Of a stretch of DNA of 64,000 nucleotides, positions 32,887-43,783 are shown one piece after another; position 1 is the first letter of the stretch, and each line of letters begins with the position of its first letter. The translations under genes and the position numbers were made by a program. The notes under the pieces were generated by a model. It saw only the letters and a program-made list of their open reading frames with translations. It did no database searches and had not been told where the DNA came from. This stretch comes from Codonopsis lanceolata (lineage: Eukaryota; Streptophyta; Magnoliopsida; Asterales; Campanulaceae). The stretch lies in the NCBI GenBank assembly GCA_013146195.2, contig CM028379.1, positions 159,370,437-159,434,436 of the forward strand. The letters run 5' to 3'.

Positions 32887-35800
32887 ATGAAGAGAATCCC
32901 TCGCATCAAATTCCCTCAGCGGCATCCAAAAGCCTCTGGTTCGTCTACCTCTATATTATTCTGGATGAAATGTTTACGTAATTACGCATTTGTTAATTGT
33001 ATTGCAAAGTTATTCGTGATTTATACATTATTCTGGTTTGATCTATCTGGAGGTTAGATTGTCTTTTGTACATTTCTGACTGGTTTTGACTGGTTTTGAT
33101 TTGATGGAATATTTTCATACGCAGTTATACATTTGTCAATTGGTGTTGCGATTGATTACTTGTTTGTCCTGTTGAATTTTGGCTTTGATTGTGCCTTTCT
33201 CTGTAACATACTATTATTTCATTTTGCATTTTCATTTTAGGCTGAAATTTTGATAATTAACTGCCCAAATACCTCAATGGGCTGAAATTTTGATAATTAA
33301 CTGTTTATTGGTAATTGATACATTATTTTATTTTATTGATAAGTAAGTAAGTATTATAAATATGTTAGCGTCAAATCGGGTGACCCGTCCTCTGTACATA
33401 GGAAGTATACAAGAAGAAAATGAATTACATTGTAAGCTATCCACAAACTCTACAAAAGGGTTTGCATGAAAGAGAAACGACTCATGGCACCAAAAAAAAG
33501 AGTATGCAGAATAAGCTCCTTTGTCTTCTCTAAGCTTCTCTCCACGTTCTAAAAAATTATGGCATTTCTTTCCAACCAAATAATCGCATATCGCCATCGC
33601 GGCAGCCTTTGATTTATCCGCTTCCTTTTATACAGTGACCTCTTTCTCATCAAATCCTTCACTGAATTGGCATAGCCCACTCCACTTAAAAAAAATTGAA
33701 CACAAAATCCCAGTTAATGAAGTAGCAAATGATTTACACTTTACCTATCACATTTGTGGAGGCAGCACCAATTGACCAAAACTTTACCGTGACGCTGGAG
33801 ATTATCGCATGTTAACAAAGCTTCATTAGCTGCCTCCCACATAAATATACCCACCTTTGAAGGAGCCTTTGACCTCCACACATTCTTCCAAGGGAACGAA
33901 CTATTACTACCCAAGATCTTTTGATTACCGAGAATTTCCTGTTTCTTCCACCTTTCCACACAACATGATCTTTACTATTTCTGTCCACTTTCTGATTGTA
34001 CAGCAGCTCAAAGAGTTGCCCAAGAGAGTCCAACTCCCAATCCTACAGATTCTTTTACCAAAAGAAGGATTCCAAGTAACAGTCTCTATTCTATTGAATT
34101 GCAGAACACATCTAACTGTTTCCTCCTTGTGATTGGCAAGGATGTATAACATAGGAAAGGCCATCCGCAGCTCCGTATCACCACACTAAATGTCATTCCA
34201 GAATTTAATCAAATTCTCATTACCCGCAGGATAGGCTATGAATCTCTTCATAATGTCCCACCTCATTCTAATACCTTTCCACACTGATGTGGAGCAGCCC
34301 ACATTGTATCATAAAACGTGTTGCTGTCTAGATCTTAATGACTGTTTTTAATTTAAACAGTTATTTAGACAAGACAGTTATTAGGCAGTTTACTAGATCA
34401 ATTATTAGACAGTTATTTGTAGTTTCTTAGACAGTTAATTTTAAACAGTTTTCTTTTCCTTTATGTACTCTAGGATATTTTCATTTTTAGGGATATAATA
34501 CAGATTATTTTCTTAGTGAAAGTTTGATAATTTGCGTTCTACGAAGAACGTTGGCTTCCTTTTATTCCTGTCCCGTGTCAGTTGGTATCAGAACAAGGTT
34601 TCTCTGTTTGACGTGCTCAGCGAGGTTCCGACAGTAGCAGCAGCGCTTCAAACTTTGTCCAGATGTGTAGAGCGAACAGAGACAGAGTTAAGGGCAAGGC
34701 GGCCTGTCCAGGGAAACGCAGGTGGTGAGGCTGGATGCCAGAGAGTCGCTCAGGCACATCAGGCCAATCCCGTGTTACCCCAACAAGATGCTGATTCCAA
34801 AGATGAAGAAGTTCATGGATTAGGGGGCATAAACCCAAACTACAGAGCACCACAGCTGTTTGGGAAACAAAACTTTCGCTTGAAGGTTGATCTTCTTTCA
34901 TTTAATGGGAAAACTCTAATGTTGCCGATTTGTCATGTTATCATCCTACAGAGCCTTCTATTTATCCAGATCACTCGAGGTCGAGTTTCTTCCAACCAGG
35001 GGAGAATGATGCGGAGCAGCCCACGTTGTATCATAAAACGTGCTGTTGTCTAGATCTTAATGACTGTTTATTAGGCAATTTACTAGATCAGTTATTAGAC
35101 ATTAGACAGTTATTTGCAGTTTCTTAGATGGTTAATCTTAAGTAGTTTTCTTTTCCTTTATGTACTCTTGGGATATTTTCATTTTTAGGGATATAATACA
35201 GATTATTTCTTAGAGAAAGTTTGATAATTTGCGTTCTACGAAGAACGTTGTCTTCCTTTTATTTCTGTCCCGTGTCAGTACTCCCACCGCATAAGAACAG
35301 TGGACCTCATTCGGAACCCACAGGTGGTCTCCTTTGCCATATTTGCTCAACACCACCTTCTTCCAAAGGGTATTCTTTTTCGCACAAATATCGTCAAAGC
35401 CACTTACTCAACAAAGCCACATTAAACAATTTAAGCCTTTTAATCCCCAGACCACCATTTCTCTTACTTGAACAAACCACCTCCCAATTATTCCAATTAG
35501 ATCCACAAAATTGATGGAGGTAGGACTGGCTTTTGTACATTTATGAGTTAGTTTGCAGTAGTCAAAATTATGTGTACATGCATAGTTATATTTTGGGGGG
35601 TTGAAGGAGTATGTTTCGACTGTAAAGCCTACGAAGAACATGTTAACAGAATGAGTGCAACTGATATGAGAATGGTAAGATGGATGAAAAAACTATAAAA
35701 GGTAGAATTTTAACGAACAGATTCATGAATGGTAAAAGGGCCCCAGTATGAGATAGAACAAGAGAAATTTTCTCAAGATGATTTGGAATGTACAGTGTAT

Positions 35801-38800
35801 CACAAACCACTTAGCATATCGATAAGGAAGTGTTATAGTATCAATATCAACAACTAGGCTAGAGGTAGGGGAGACGAAACTAACACGGACATCAATAACA
35901 GAGAAGGATATGGATGATTGTGGTTTTTGTGATGACCTTGCATTGGATTGAATTGAATGGCGAAAGAAGAATCATGTAGGCATTGCAAGTAATTTCTGAC
36001 TTCCAGCTTTTGAGAAATCAAGACTGTTTTCAGTTTCCAATTAGTTTTGGCATTTTTTCGAGAAAAAATCGTTCCGAGGATAATAATAAAACCTCTTCAG
36101 AGTCAGAAATTGATGTCACGTTTGAGTTTCCATTTGTTCCTAAATGAATGGATTTATCTAGTAATAAAATTATTTAATAAGTTCTAACACGATGTGCGAA
36201 CAGTGCATATTTTCCTCAGTAATAGAGTTTTTTTTACGAATTATGATATTTCCTGATCTGGTCTCTGGTGGATCATGTTATATGATCTATTATATTGCTA
36301 TTTTTACCCTAATCAAGTTTGAAGTAGTCCCCAGAAAAGACACAATCTTGTGTAGTAATAAGGATCATACTTATAAATATAATTTTATACATATAGAAAA
36401 CTAATACTGCTACATCAACATGCACTCAAGGATTAGTTAGAGACCTTGGTTCCAATCCCCATAACATACCATGGGGTCATACTTATCTATATATATATAT
36501 ATATATATATGCACTCAAGAGTCACAACAATAAAGATTCTTTTTCCCCTAAAAAGTTTGAATCTCCAATGACGTATTAACAGTTCAGAGTATGTGGGGGC
36601 AGTTTGGAGTCTTATCTATACACATGCCTTGTTTATTTTGAAAACTACTATTTCAAATGTTCGATCCAGGATTTCTATATTGCAACCAATAAGGATGTCT
36701 TTTTATTATTTAACATCCAGTAATGTCTTAAAAGTCTGGGGAGCAACATAGAGTCTTATACATGTATATTACCAATAGAGTTATTATAACCATTTGGGTT
36801 TATGCTACTATGCCAATTTTCTCAAAGAATTAATGAAGCAACTCGGTCCTTACAGTTTCAACAAATATATGAGAAATGAAATTTACCATTTTATAATGTA
36901 ACTATTATACACGTATATACTAACTTTTTTTGGGATTGTTTGGGAAGTACTTGATCTCTTTTTGGATCAGCAATCTTGCCTTGGGGAAGAACAGACAACT
37001 TAACCTCAACAGAAAGAAACAACTCTTATATAACAGATATTTACACCCCTTATGAAATTTTCTTTAGCACTGTTAATGGTGCCATTTGCAGTTCTCTTTA
37101 GTCTTCACTTTCCGCGCAAGCCAACTACCCAGTTATACAATGTGTTGCCATCAAGGCACAGGCTATTTTGTTGCATTCTTATTAAAAAAATTGATGTTGC
37201 ATCAACTCCTTTAATAGGTGAGACTTGAGAGAGCTTGCAGCCAAGATGTTGATAAATGTTACTCCCTCCATTCCAAAATATGTGTCCCTTATTTCCATTT
37301 TGGGGCGTTTGAAAATAATTGTCCCCTTTCCTTTTCGGAATGTTTTTCTTAGTCAATTGTCTAATGTGCCCTTCTTACTAGTGAGATGGAAGAGTAAGTG
37401 GACCCCATTGATTTGATATTACTAGTTATAAACTGGGGGGATCTTAAAGGAAAATTACATGAAATCAAAACACTTTTTTAAAACCCGCCTATATTTTGAT
37501 AGGGGACACTTGTTCTCGGATGGAGAGAGTATGTTATTGATTGGTTTTCTTATTTAATTTCCTTTTGATTAGAAAATCAATGCATTTTTCATTGAAGTTG
37601 ACAAGTATTTGAACATTAATATCATATATATAAAAGATGATCCTTTCATGCCACGGGTCTTTTATCTGCCACTTCATTATGTGATCTAATAATGAATGAA
37701 TAAGTTTTCAAGTCTATGCCTTGCATCAAAAATAACTAATTTCTATGCCAATAAATCATTCTTAATAACCATGTAGGTTAATATTTTCCAGGTCCAGTGT
37801 CTCAGCCAGCAAAAACGGTTGCTGCTGATGCACCTCCAGCATTTTTCTCAAGAGCTACCTCCGACTCGACTTTGGGAGGAAAAGCTTCTGATCAGCCCAA
37901 AAGAACTCCAATGTCTAAAGAGGAGATTGAAGCTATTTTGGTATTTATGAATTCTTTGCTTGGTTCTTGTTGGAAGTCTTTGGTGTCTCGACTCTTGAGT
38001 GTGACCTTTTATGGCTTTATGCTTTGATCACCTCTGCTCTATACTCTTTTGTGTTTAAAAGTGCGCACTTTCAACAATCTTTGATGCCCAATCGTCAATT
38101 TTTTTTTACAGGCTAATTATCGTTTAAGGTTGAGGGAAAATGGTCATTTGACAAAATGCTTCTCAACCATGGAATTCTTATGTTAATCTAGTTAGTTTAT
38201 TTTTAATAATCCCTCCGTCCCAAAGAAATTGTTTCATTGGACTAGTCAAACATTTTAGGAGTGTTGCTTTATTTGTTTGTACCTCCTTCAAATTGCACCT
38301 AAACTATATCCCTCTCAGGGCCGGTCCTGAACTTTTGAGGGTCCAGATCGAAAAGAAAATAAGGGGCCCTTAAAAAAAATATAAGCATATGAATTTTAGA
38401 TGAACAATTTATTTGACTTTTCATCATTTGAAGTATTGAAAATGGATGATACCCAAACATATAAGAAAATAAGTATTAAATAATTACTGAAAACTATTAT
38501 TTATGTTTTGACTTATAGATGAATATTTTTTTTGATAACATGTATTGTGCTCTATAAATTCAAATTAAAAAACAATCAACTAACAAAGCAAAAAATTAAA
38601 TAAACATAAGAAATAATTAAAACTGATAGTAACATAACAATAAAATTTGATTTTTGCTTGAAATATTGATATCATATGCCCAATCAATTGTTATTTTTTA
38701 TGACCCAGATAAAAAATTTGATGGTCAACTAACTTTTTTTTATAAGTAAATTTAGCGAACGCAAAATAAAATTAAGGTTGAATAATTCTACTAAAACCAA

Positions 38801-39393
38801 ATACAAATTATTTATCTTTATATAGTAACTCTTTATTCATTAGGTTCCGAAGTAATTAAAACATATATAAGTATAGTTGAAGTTGATAATAATAATAAAA
38901 AAAAAACTTAACCACAACAATTATACTTACAATACAAGTGGAGGATAAAGATGAAATATTGTGAAATTGTAAGCATGTTTTTTAAAAATTGATTATTTAC
39001 ATAAAACCTATCAAAATAATATAGGGGACTATTTAACTAAATCGGGGGAGTATATGATATAATATGCATATAAAATAATACTAATAATAATTGACCGTAG
39101 ACCCAAAATAAAAAAAAATACAAAAATGGCAATGAAGGGGCTTGAACCTTGGACTTCAAGGTTACACTCATCACATATACAATTACCCAATCCATTGAGT
39201 CAAAAAACAACTTGTTCACAATTGTTCCATTATTTTAGTATATCTATAAAACAAGCCTACACATATATAAAATTGGACCCTCTTACATTGGGGGCCCTGT
39301 TCGGTCGATCACTCTGAACCCCTCCAAAATCGGGCTTGTCCCTCTTCATAAGTGGAACTATTTTTTGGAACAAACCAAAATAGAAAGTAGGAC

Positions 39394-39424
<31 letters not shown>

Positions 39425-42400
39425 GCATCCGTAGGTACAAAAGCGGGAAAAAAGGAATCGCGAAGGCAGAACCAGCACAAGGTTGTCCAGCAGAGTGAGG
39501 ATGAGAGAGAAGAACTGATCCTTTGTGTTAGAATATAGTTATATGTATACTTAGGGTTATATTGTATATTATTATATTTATAGGGACCTTGATGTAACTT
39601 GTACATACACATATATTGGTTTGCCGAACTGGTTTTCAGTTATCGGCTTCATCAGAATTGTATTGACTTTCTTCTTCGATAACATGGTATCAGAGAGCTC
39701 TGGTTTGGCAAGGTCGTGTGTTCAAGTCATCCTGCTTGCATTTGTTACCTGGAATATTGTGAGTGCTTGTTGTCACTCTACTTGGTTTGTGATGCCTCAG
39801 GTGAGGCATGCTTGTGTATCTCTCCACGTGTGGACGGGTTACACGTGAGGGGGAGTGTTAAACTTGATATATATTGTTGAGCCTCTATCTAACAGCTTAA
39901 GTTTTTAGATGAGTTGGTTAATTAACATGGTATGAGAGCAAGTTGTGTGGCCTAAATCAATTCCAACACAACGCAAAATGAAGAAGCCATACCACGCTAG
40001 GGTTGATGCAGCCTTCCACCACAGTCGCACGATCACGAAGACCTAAATCCTTGTGGGTTATTCTCGTAGTCAGAAAGGGAGAAAGGGTATCGGTGTTTTT
40101 CTCCGGACTTGAACCGGTACTTTGTTTATGTCGATACTACATTTCATGAGTCTACACCGTTTTATCCCCCCCTCTGTTGCACTTGATGTTGATTCCTTGT
40201 TTGAAAATGATTTCCTTGTTTATCGAGTGGTGCGGTCCAATTCTTCTCTTGCTCCTGTTCCGCCGATGGTTAAGTCCCTATTCATCAAGTTTATTCTCGT
40301 CGCACGTGCACTTTAAAGAATTTGCCTCCTGATTCTGCCCTGTCGAGCCAGTTATCGCTTGATCCTACCATGGTTGATTCTTCTTCGTATTTTGATGTTC
40401 CTATTGCCCACCGCAAAGGTAAACGCAGTTGTACTTTATATTCTATTTCTGACTTTGTTACATGTAATGGGTTATCTCCCGAGCATTGTGCGTTTGTTGG
40501 TCTTCTTGAGTCTTATTATATTCTGAAGTCTGTGGCTGAAGCAGTAGGTCATCCTAGCTGGCGGGTAGCTATGGAAGAAGAGATAAGTGCTCTTATGCAT
40601 AATCAGGATTTGGTTTCTCTACCTACCGGTAAACATGCTATTGGGTGTAAATGGGTGTACACCGTTAAGGTAAATCCAGATAGCACTTTGGCTCGTCTTA
40701 AGGCTCGTCTTGTTGCGAAAGGATATGCTCAAACATATGGTGTAGATTATTGTGATACATTTTCTTCGGTTGCTAAACTTGTTTCTGTTGGCTTACTCAT
40801 ATCACTTGATGCGTCTTATCATTGGCCACTTCATCAGCTTGATGTGAAGAATGCTTTTCTTCATGGTGATTTACAGGAAGAGGTGTATATGGAGCAACCA
40901 CCAGGGTTTGTTGCTCAGAGGGAGTTATCTGGTATGGTTTGCAAGTTAAAGCGATCGTTGTATAGTTTGATACAGTCTCCACGTGCGTGGTTTGGCAGAT
41001 TTAGTGATGTGGTGATAGATTTTGGTCTTACGAGGTGTTACATTGATCACTCGGTATTTTATTGACAGAGTAGTGTAGGTGTTGTTTTATTAGTTATGTA
41101 TGTGGATGATATTGTTATTACTGGTAGTGACAACGCAGGCATTAGTACCCTTAAGTAGGCCTGTCAATGGATCGGATTCGGATCGGATCAGGCATATCCA
41201 TTATCCGATTTGTTAAGAAATTATCGGACTTGGATCGGATCGTATTATCTTTCGGATATTCAAAAGCTCGATCCATATCCTAAATTTTCGGATTCGGATC
41301 GGATTCGGATTTTATTCGGATTTTATTCACCCCTAATTAAAGTACTAAATAAAATTAATATTGATGCATTTTTTCTTAATCAAATGTTGAATAAAATTAA
41401 AAATTCATATTTTTAGCTTACACAAACATGAATAATAATGTTAGTAAGATCTTAGAGTTCGTCGCAAAATTTATATTTAGTAAAATTAGTAATGATTAAT
41501 GACTAAAAACACATTATTAGTAACTTTTATATGTATAATATTAATATATTTTTTTATATCGGATCGGATCGGGTTGTTAACGGATCGGAACATCTTAATC
41601 CATATCCGATTTGTTAAGCTTTCGGATTTTCGGATTCGGATCAAAATCGGGTTATCGGATTTAAAAACTAAATCCATATCCTAAAAATAACATCGGATTC
41701 GGATCGAATTCGGATCAAAATCCGATCCATTGACATGCTTACCCTTAAGGAGTTTCTTCAAACGAAATTTCAAGCCAATGATTTAGGTAGTTTGAAATAT
41801 TTCTTGGGTATTGAGGTTACTCGTTGCAAGCAAGGTATCTTGTTGTCTCAAAGGAAATATGTGCTTGATTTGTTGTGTGAGATAGGAATGCTAGGAGCAA
41901 AATCTTCCGTCAGTCCTATGGAGCCGAGTCTAAAACTTAGGGCTGAAGATGGTGAAAAATCTGCAGAGCCAGACATTTTGCAGTTAGTGTTGTAAGTTAG
42001 TTTATGTCCTCGCCATAGACTACCCATTGGGATGCTGTTGTGAGAATTCTAAGATATCTTAAACAAGCTCCGGGGCAAGGTGTACTATATCGTGATCATG
42101 GACATTTGAGAATTGAAGGATTTGCCGATGCTAATTGGGTAGTCCATATAAGAGGTCTACTTCAGTATCCGTATTTGTTCAGGGTAATTTGGTATCTTGG
42201 AAGAGTAAGAAACAGCTGGTGGTGTCAAGATCTAGTGCGGAGTCTGAATATAGGGGTATGGCTAATGCCACGTGTGAAATTGTGTGGATTCATCGGTTCC
42301 TGGGTGAGATTGGTATTGGTAACTCATTACCTATGCAGTTATGGTGTGATAACCAGGGCAACCATTCATATTGCATCAAATCCAGTGCTCCATGAACGAA

Positions 42401-43200
42401 CGAAATACATAGAGATTGATTGTCATTTTGTTCGAGAGAAACTTCAAGAAAAGGTGATTGTCACGAGTTATGTTAGAACCGGGGATCAACTCGTGGATGT
42501 GTTTACCAAGTCATTAAATGGGAATAGAATTGGTTATATTTGTAACAAGCTGGGAATACATGATATTTATGCTCCAGCTTGAGGGGGAGTGTTAGGATAT
42601 TGTTATGTACTTATATGTATATTTAGAGTTATATTGTATATTATTATATTTAGAGGGATCTTGATGTAACTTGTATATACACATATATTGGTCATATTGG
42701 TTTGTCGAACTGGTTTACAGTTATCGGCTTCATGGAATTGTATTGACTTTCTTCGTCGATAACACTTTGCTTTCCTATATTTATTGTTTTTGCTAAAAAA
42801 AATTCAAACACTGCAACAAACACAAACACGTATCTGACAAACTTGGCCACCAATGAAGACCAATGATGTCATAGTCAAATTGGCGGCTAATAGTCACATT
42901 GGCGTTATGTAATTGATAGTTGAACTTGGCTTTTGATATTGTCTAGTCAGAATTTCTAACATTGCTAGCTGGTTTATGGTCGACCTGGCCATCTTCGGCT
43001 TCTGAATGTGATAACTCTGCTGCTCTTATGAGCAGTTATATGAGATTCTGATTGTGTATTGCCTACTGGTCATTTATCTTAGTCATAACTTATGTAAATG
43101 ATAATCGAATTTTGATTTAGAATCTCTTTTAAAATTTTTGCTTGAATATTTGCTGCCTTCATCTATTTTCTTTTCGTGGCAGTTGGGTGGCTGTATCTGA
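32887..43200 (+). CDS. KGD4/MRPS36-like small mitochondrial protein (72 aa, 3 exons)
   Basis: Exons 32887-32938, 37792-37940 and 43183-43200 splice in phase (G|GT at junction 1, codon boundary at junction 2). Donors are gttcgt and gtattt; acceptors are ttccag and tggcag. The product is 72 residues: start MKRIPRIKFPQR, a low-complexity middle (AFFSRATSDSTLGG) and the C-terminus SKEEIEAILLGGCI. A basic I-x-FP-x-R start and an S-x-EE-x-x-x-I-x-x-GG end are the two conserved blocks of the Kgd4/MRPS36/YMR31 family (PF10937). In yeast and animals this family tethers E3 to the 2-oxoglutarate dehydrogenase complex in the mitochondrial matrix. The plant role is inferred. Introns of 4853 and 5242 bp are mostly transposons. 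ATG at 32887 is the first in-frame start after a purine-rich leader. Confidence 0.68.
33318..35520 (-). pseudogene. L1-type LINE fragment, interrupted (minus strand)
   Basis: Minus-strand frames give the C-terminal part of a plant L1 reverse transcriptase (NGGLGIKRLKLFN, VWKGIRMRWDIMKR) and then a zf-RVT domain (FPWKNVWRSKAPSKVGIFMW, CDNLQRHGKVLVNWCC) at 33959-33741. The 3' end faces left and terminates in a TTATTTTATTTTATT tract (poly-A on the minus strand) near 33327. The 5' end is truncated near 35520, as usual for LINEs. A 993-bp gypsy derivative splits it at 34285-35277. It lies in intron 1 of the KGD4-like gene in antisense orientation. Confidence 0.8.
34285..35277 (+). mobile_element. 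Internally deleted gypsy derivative with two LTRs, 993 bp
   Basis: Two direct repeats, 34285-34580 (296 bp) and 35007-35277 (271 bp), begin TGATG(T/C)GGAGCAGCCCAC and end CCCGTGTCA. The first is followed by TTGGTATCAGAAC (primer-binding site). The second is preceded by CCAGGGGAGAA (polypurine tract). The ~426-bp interior retains a gag N-terminus (LKVDLLSFNG block) joined to the pol C-terminal tail (RGRVSSNQG), so nearly all coding sequence is deleted. The target duplication is not clean. It inserted into the LINE. Confidence 0.8.
35650..37260. other. Intron 1 sequence of the KGD4-like gene, no gene seen
   Basis: AT-rich, with a (TA)n run at about 36488-36510. Two GCACTCAAG phrases flank that run (about 36423 and 36512). 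No coding domain recognised. Confidence 0.5.
37262..37529. mobile_element. Stowaway-type MITE, 268 bp
   Basis: CTCCCTCCATTCC...GTGTCCCTTAT pairs with the reverse complement of the right end, CTCTCTCCATCC...GTGTCCCCTAT. TA duplications lie at 37260-37261 and 37530-37531. Located in intron 1 of the KGD4-like gene, 262 bases before exon 2. Confidence 0.9.
38208..38290. mobile_element. Half Stowaway MITE (one end only)
   Basis: TCCCTCCGTCCCAAAGAAATT is a Stowaway-like terminus, followed by ~65 bases of typical interior (GACTAGTCAAACATTTTAGG). The partner end is missing; the next element begins near 38318. Confidence 0.55.
38318..39345. mobile_element. TIR-bearing DNA element, unclassified, about 1 kb
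   Basis: The left end CAGGGCCGGTCCTGAACTTTTGAGGG is imperfectly matched by the reverse complement of the right end, AGGGACAAGCCCGATTTTGGAGGG. Both are followed by a GGGGCCC segment. The interior is AT-rich and non-coding, with a tRNA-like phrase (GGGGCTTGAACCTTGGACTTC) near 39137. No target duplication was fixed. In intron 2 of the KGD4-like gene. Confidence 0.5.
39397..39424. repeat. (TA)n microsatellite
   Basis: Uninterrupted TA dinucleotide run of about 28 bases in intron 2 of the KGD4-like gene. Confidence 0.9.
39526..39684 (+). repeat. 5' LTR of copia element 3
   Basis: TG...CA repeat matching 42590-42764, with the ctttg duplication on its left and TGGTATCAGAG on its right. Small indels separate the two LTRs, so the insertion is not brand new. 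Confidence 0.9.
39685..39927 (+). mobile_element. TRIM-like segment joined at the primer-binding site
   Basis: After TGGTATCAGAG the sequence is not copia-like. It runs GTGTGTTCAAGTC..., a CACGTGTGG / ACACGTG region and GAGGGGGAG (a polypurine tract). A 72-bp LTR-like unit follows at 39856-39927 (TGTTAAACTTGATATATATT ... TTAATTAACA), then a second TGGTATGAGAGCA. That is internal region, polypurine tract, LTR and primer-binding site of a small terminal-repeat element embedded in copia element 3. Confidence 0.65.
40322..41147 (+). pseudogene. Copia element 3: reverse transcriptase, N-terminal and palm
   Basis: The open frame 40322-41062 contains the copia RT start (WRVAMEEEISAL, GCKWVYTVK, LKARLVAKGYAQ), the LDVKNAFLHGDLQEEVYM block and QPPGFV. 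A TGA at 41063 interrupts the frame just before YVDDIVITG (about 41100), so the catalytic box is intact but out of reach without readthrough. It is interrupted at 41156 by a hAT MITE. Confidence 0.88.
41156..41741. mobile_element. hAT-type MITE, 586 bp, inside copia element 3
   Basis: The left end TAGGCCTGTCAATGGATCGG pairs with the reverse complement of the right end, TAAGCATGTCAATGGATCGG. A perfect 8-bp duplication, cccttaag, flanks it at 41148-41155 and 41742-41749. An 8-bp duplication and TA(G/A)G..TGTCAA ends are typical of hAT. The subterminal regions are full of TCGGAT / ATCCGA words. Excision would restore the copia RT sequence. Confidence 0.92.
41742..42582 (+). pseudogene. Copia element 3: RT C-terminus and RNase H
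   Basis: Continues from before the MITE: FLQTKFQANDLGSLKYFLGI, then ILRYLKQAPGQGVLY, the RNase H start GFADANW, SWKSKKQLVVSRSSAESEY, LWCDNQG and DVFTKSL, ending IHDIYAPA. Frame changes near 42170 and 42390 and a stop near 41993 break it. The stop is 8 bases before the 3' LTR. Confidence 0.88.
42590..42764 (+). repeat. 3' LTR of copia element 3
   Basis: 175-bp TG...CA repeat, preceded by the GAGGGGGAG polypurine tract and followed by the ctttg target duplication (42765-42769). Confidence 0.9.
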
Positions 43201-43783
43201 AGTCAGATGACAAGAATTTGGGAATGGAGAAGATTATCGAAGAAATATTTACCTTCAAACTCTTTTGTCTCTCGTATACGGGCATTCTACATAAAATCCT
43301 TGTACCCTGATGATTATTAAAGATTTGTAGACCATTTGACACCTTCAGTTTACTGACTCAAAGAAATCAGAAGCATTTCATGAGATTTTATCCCTGTTGC
43401 CTATAAACTTATTCACCATTGAAACATGTTGGAATTAATCAGTTTTATTTATGCATGATTTAATTAGACATGTTTATTGCTCTATCTCTATCTATTATGT
43501 GTGTTTGTAGGTCAGCACATTTCTTGAAACATTGTTCATGCTTTTAAACGAGACAGGTCACAGGTGTAGAACAACCAAACCCTGATTTACTTCACACAAC
43601 TACACTAGTCGATTGTGCCTCGTCCATTTGTTGGGGGTTCTATGGAGATCTGCCAAGAGCAAAGCAATTAAAGACCATTAAACTCTATGCGAAATGACCT
43701 TTTATTCCGGGAACTCGAATATGATCTGTACACAGATTTGAAACAACGTTAAAATTAAAAAAACTGGGTTAGAATCATGAATT

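Larger units (their letters stand above)
39526..42764 (+). mobile_element. Ty1/copia element 3, 3239 bp, in intron 2 of the KGD4-like gene
   Basis: Short LTRs at 39526-39684 (159 bp) and 42590-42764 (175 bp) begin TGTTAG(A/G)ATAT and end TCGATAACA. A perfect 5-bp duplication, ctttg, flanks the element at 39521-39525 and 42765-42769. TGGTATCAGAG directly follows the 5' LTR (primer-binding site), and GAGGGGGAG directly precedes the 3' LTR (polypurine tract). The interior lacks gag, protease and most of integrase, and keeps RT and RNase H. It carries a TRIM-like segment at its 5' end and a nested hAT MITE. Same strand as the host gene. Confidence 0.92.

Noticed and set aside
39130..39200. Possible tRNA gene (GGGGCTTGAACCTTGGACTTC)
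   Set aside because: No cloverleaf can be built and no box A lies at the right distance. The phrase lies within a TIR element.
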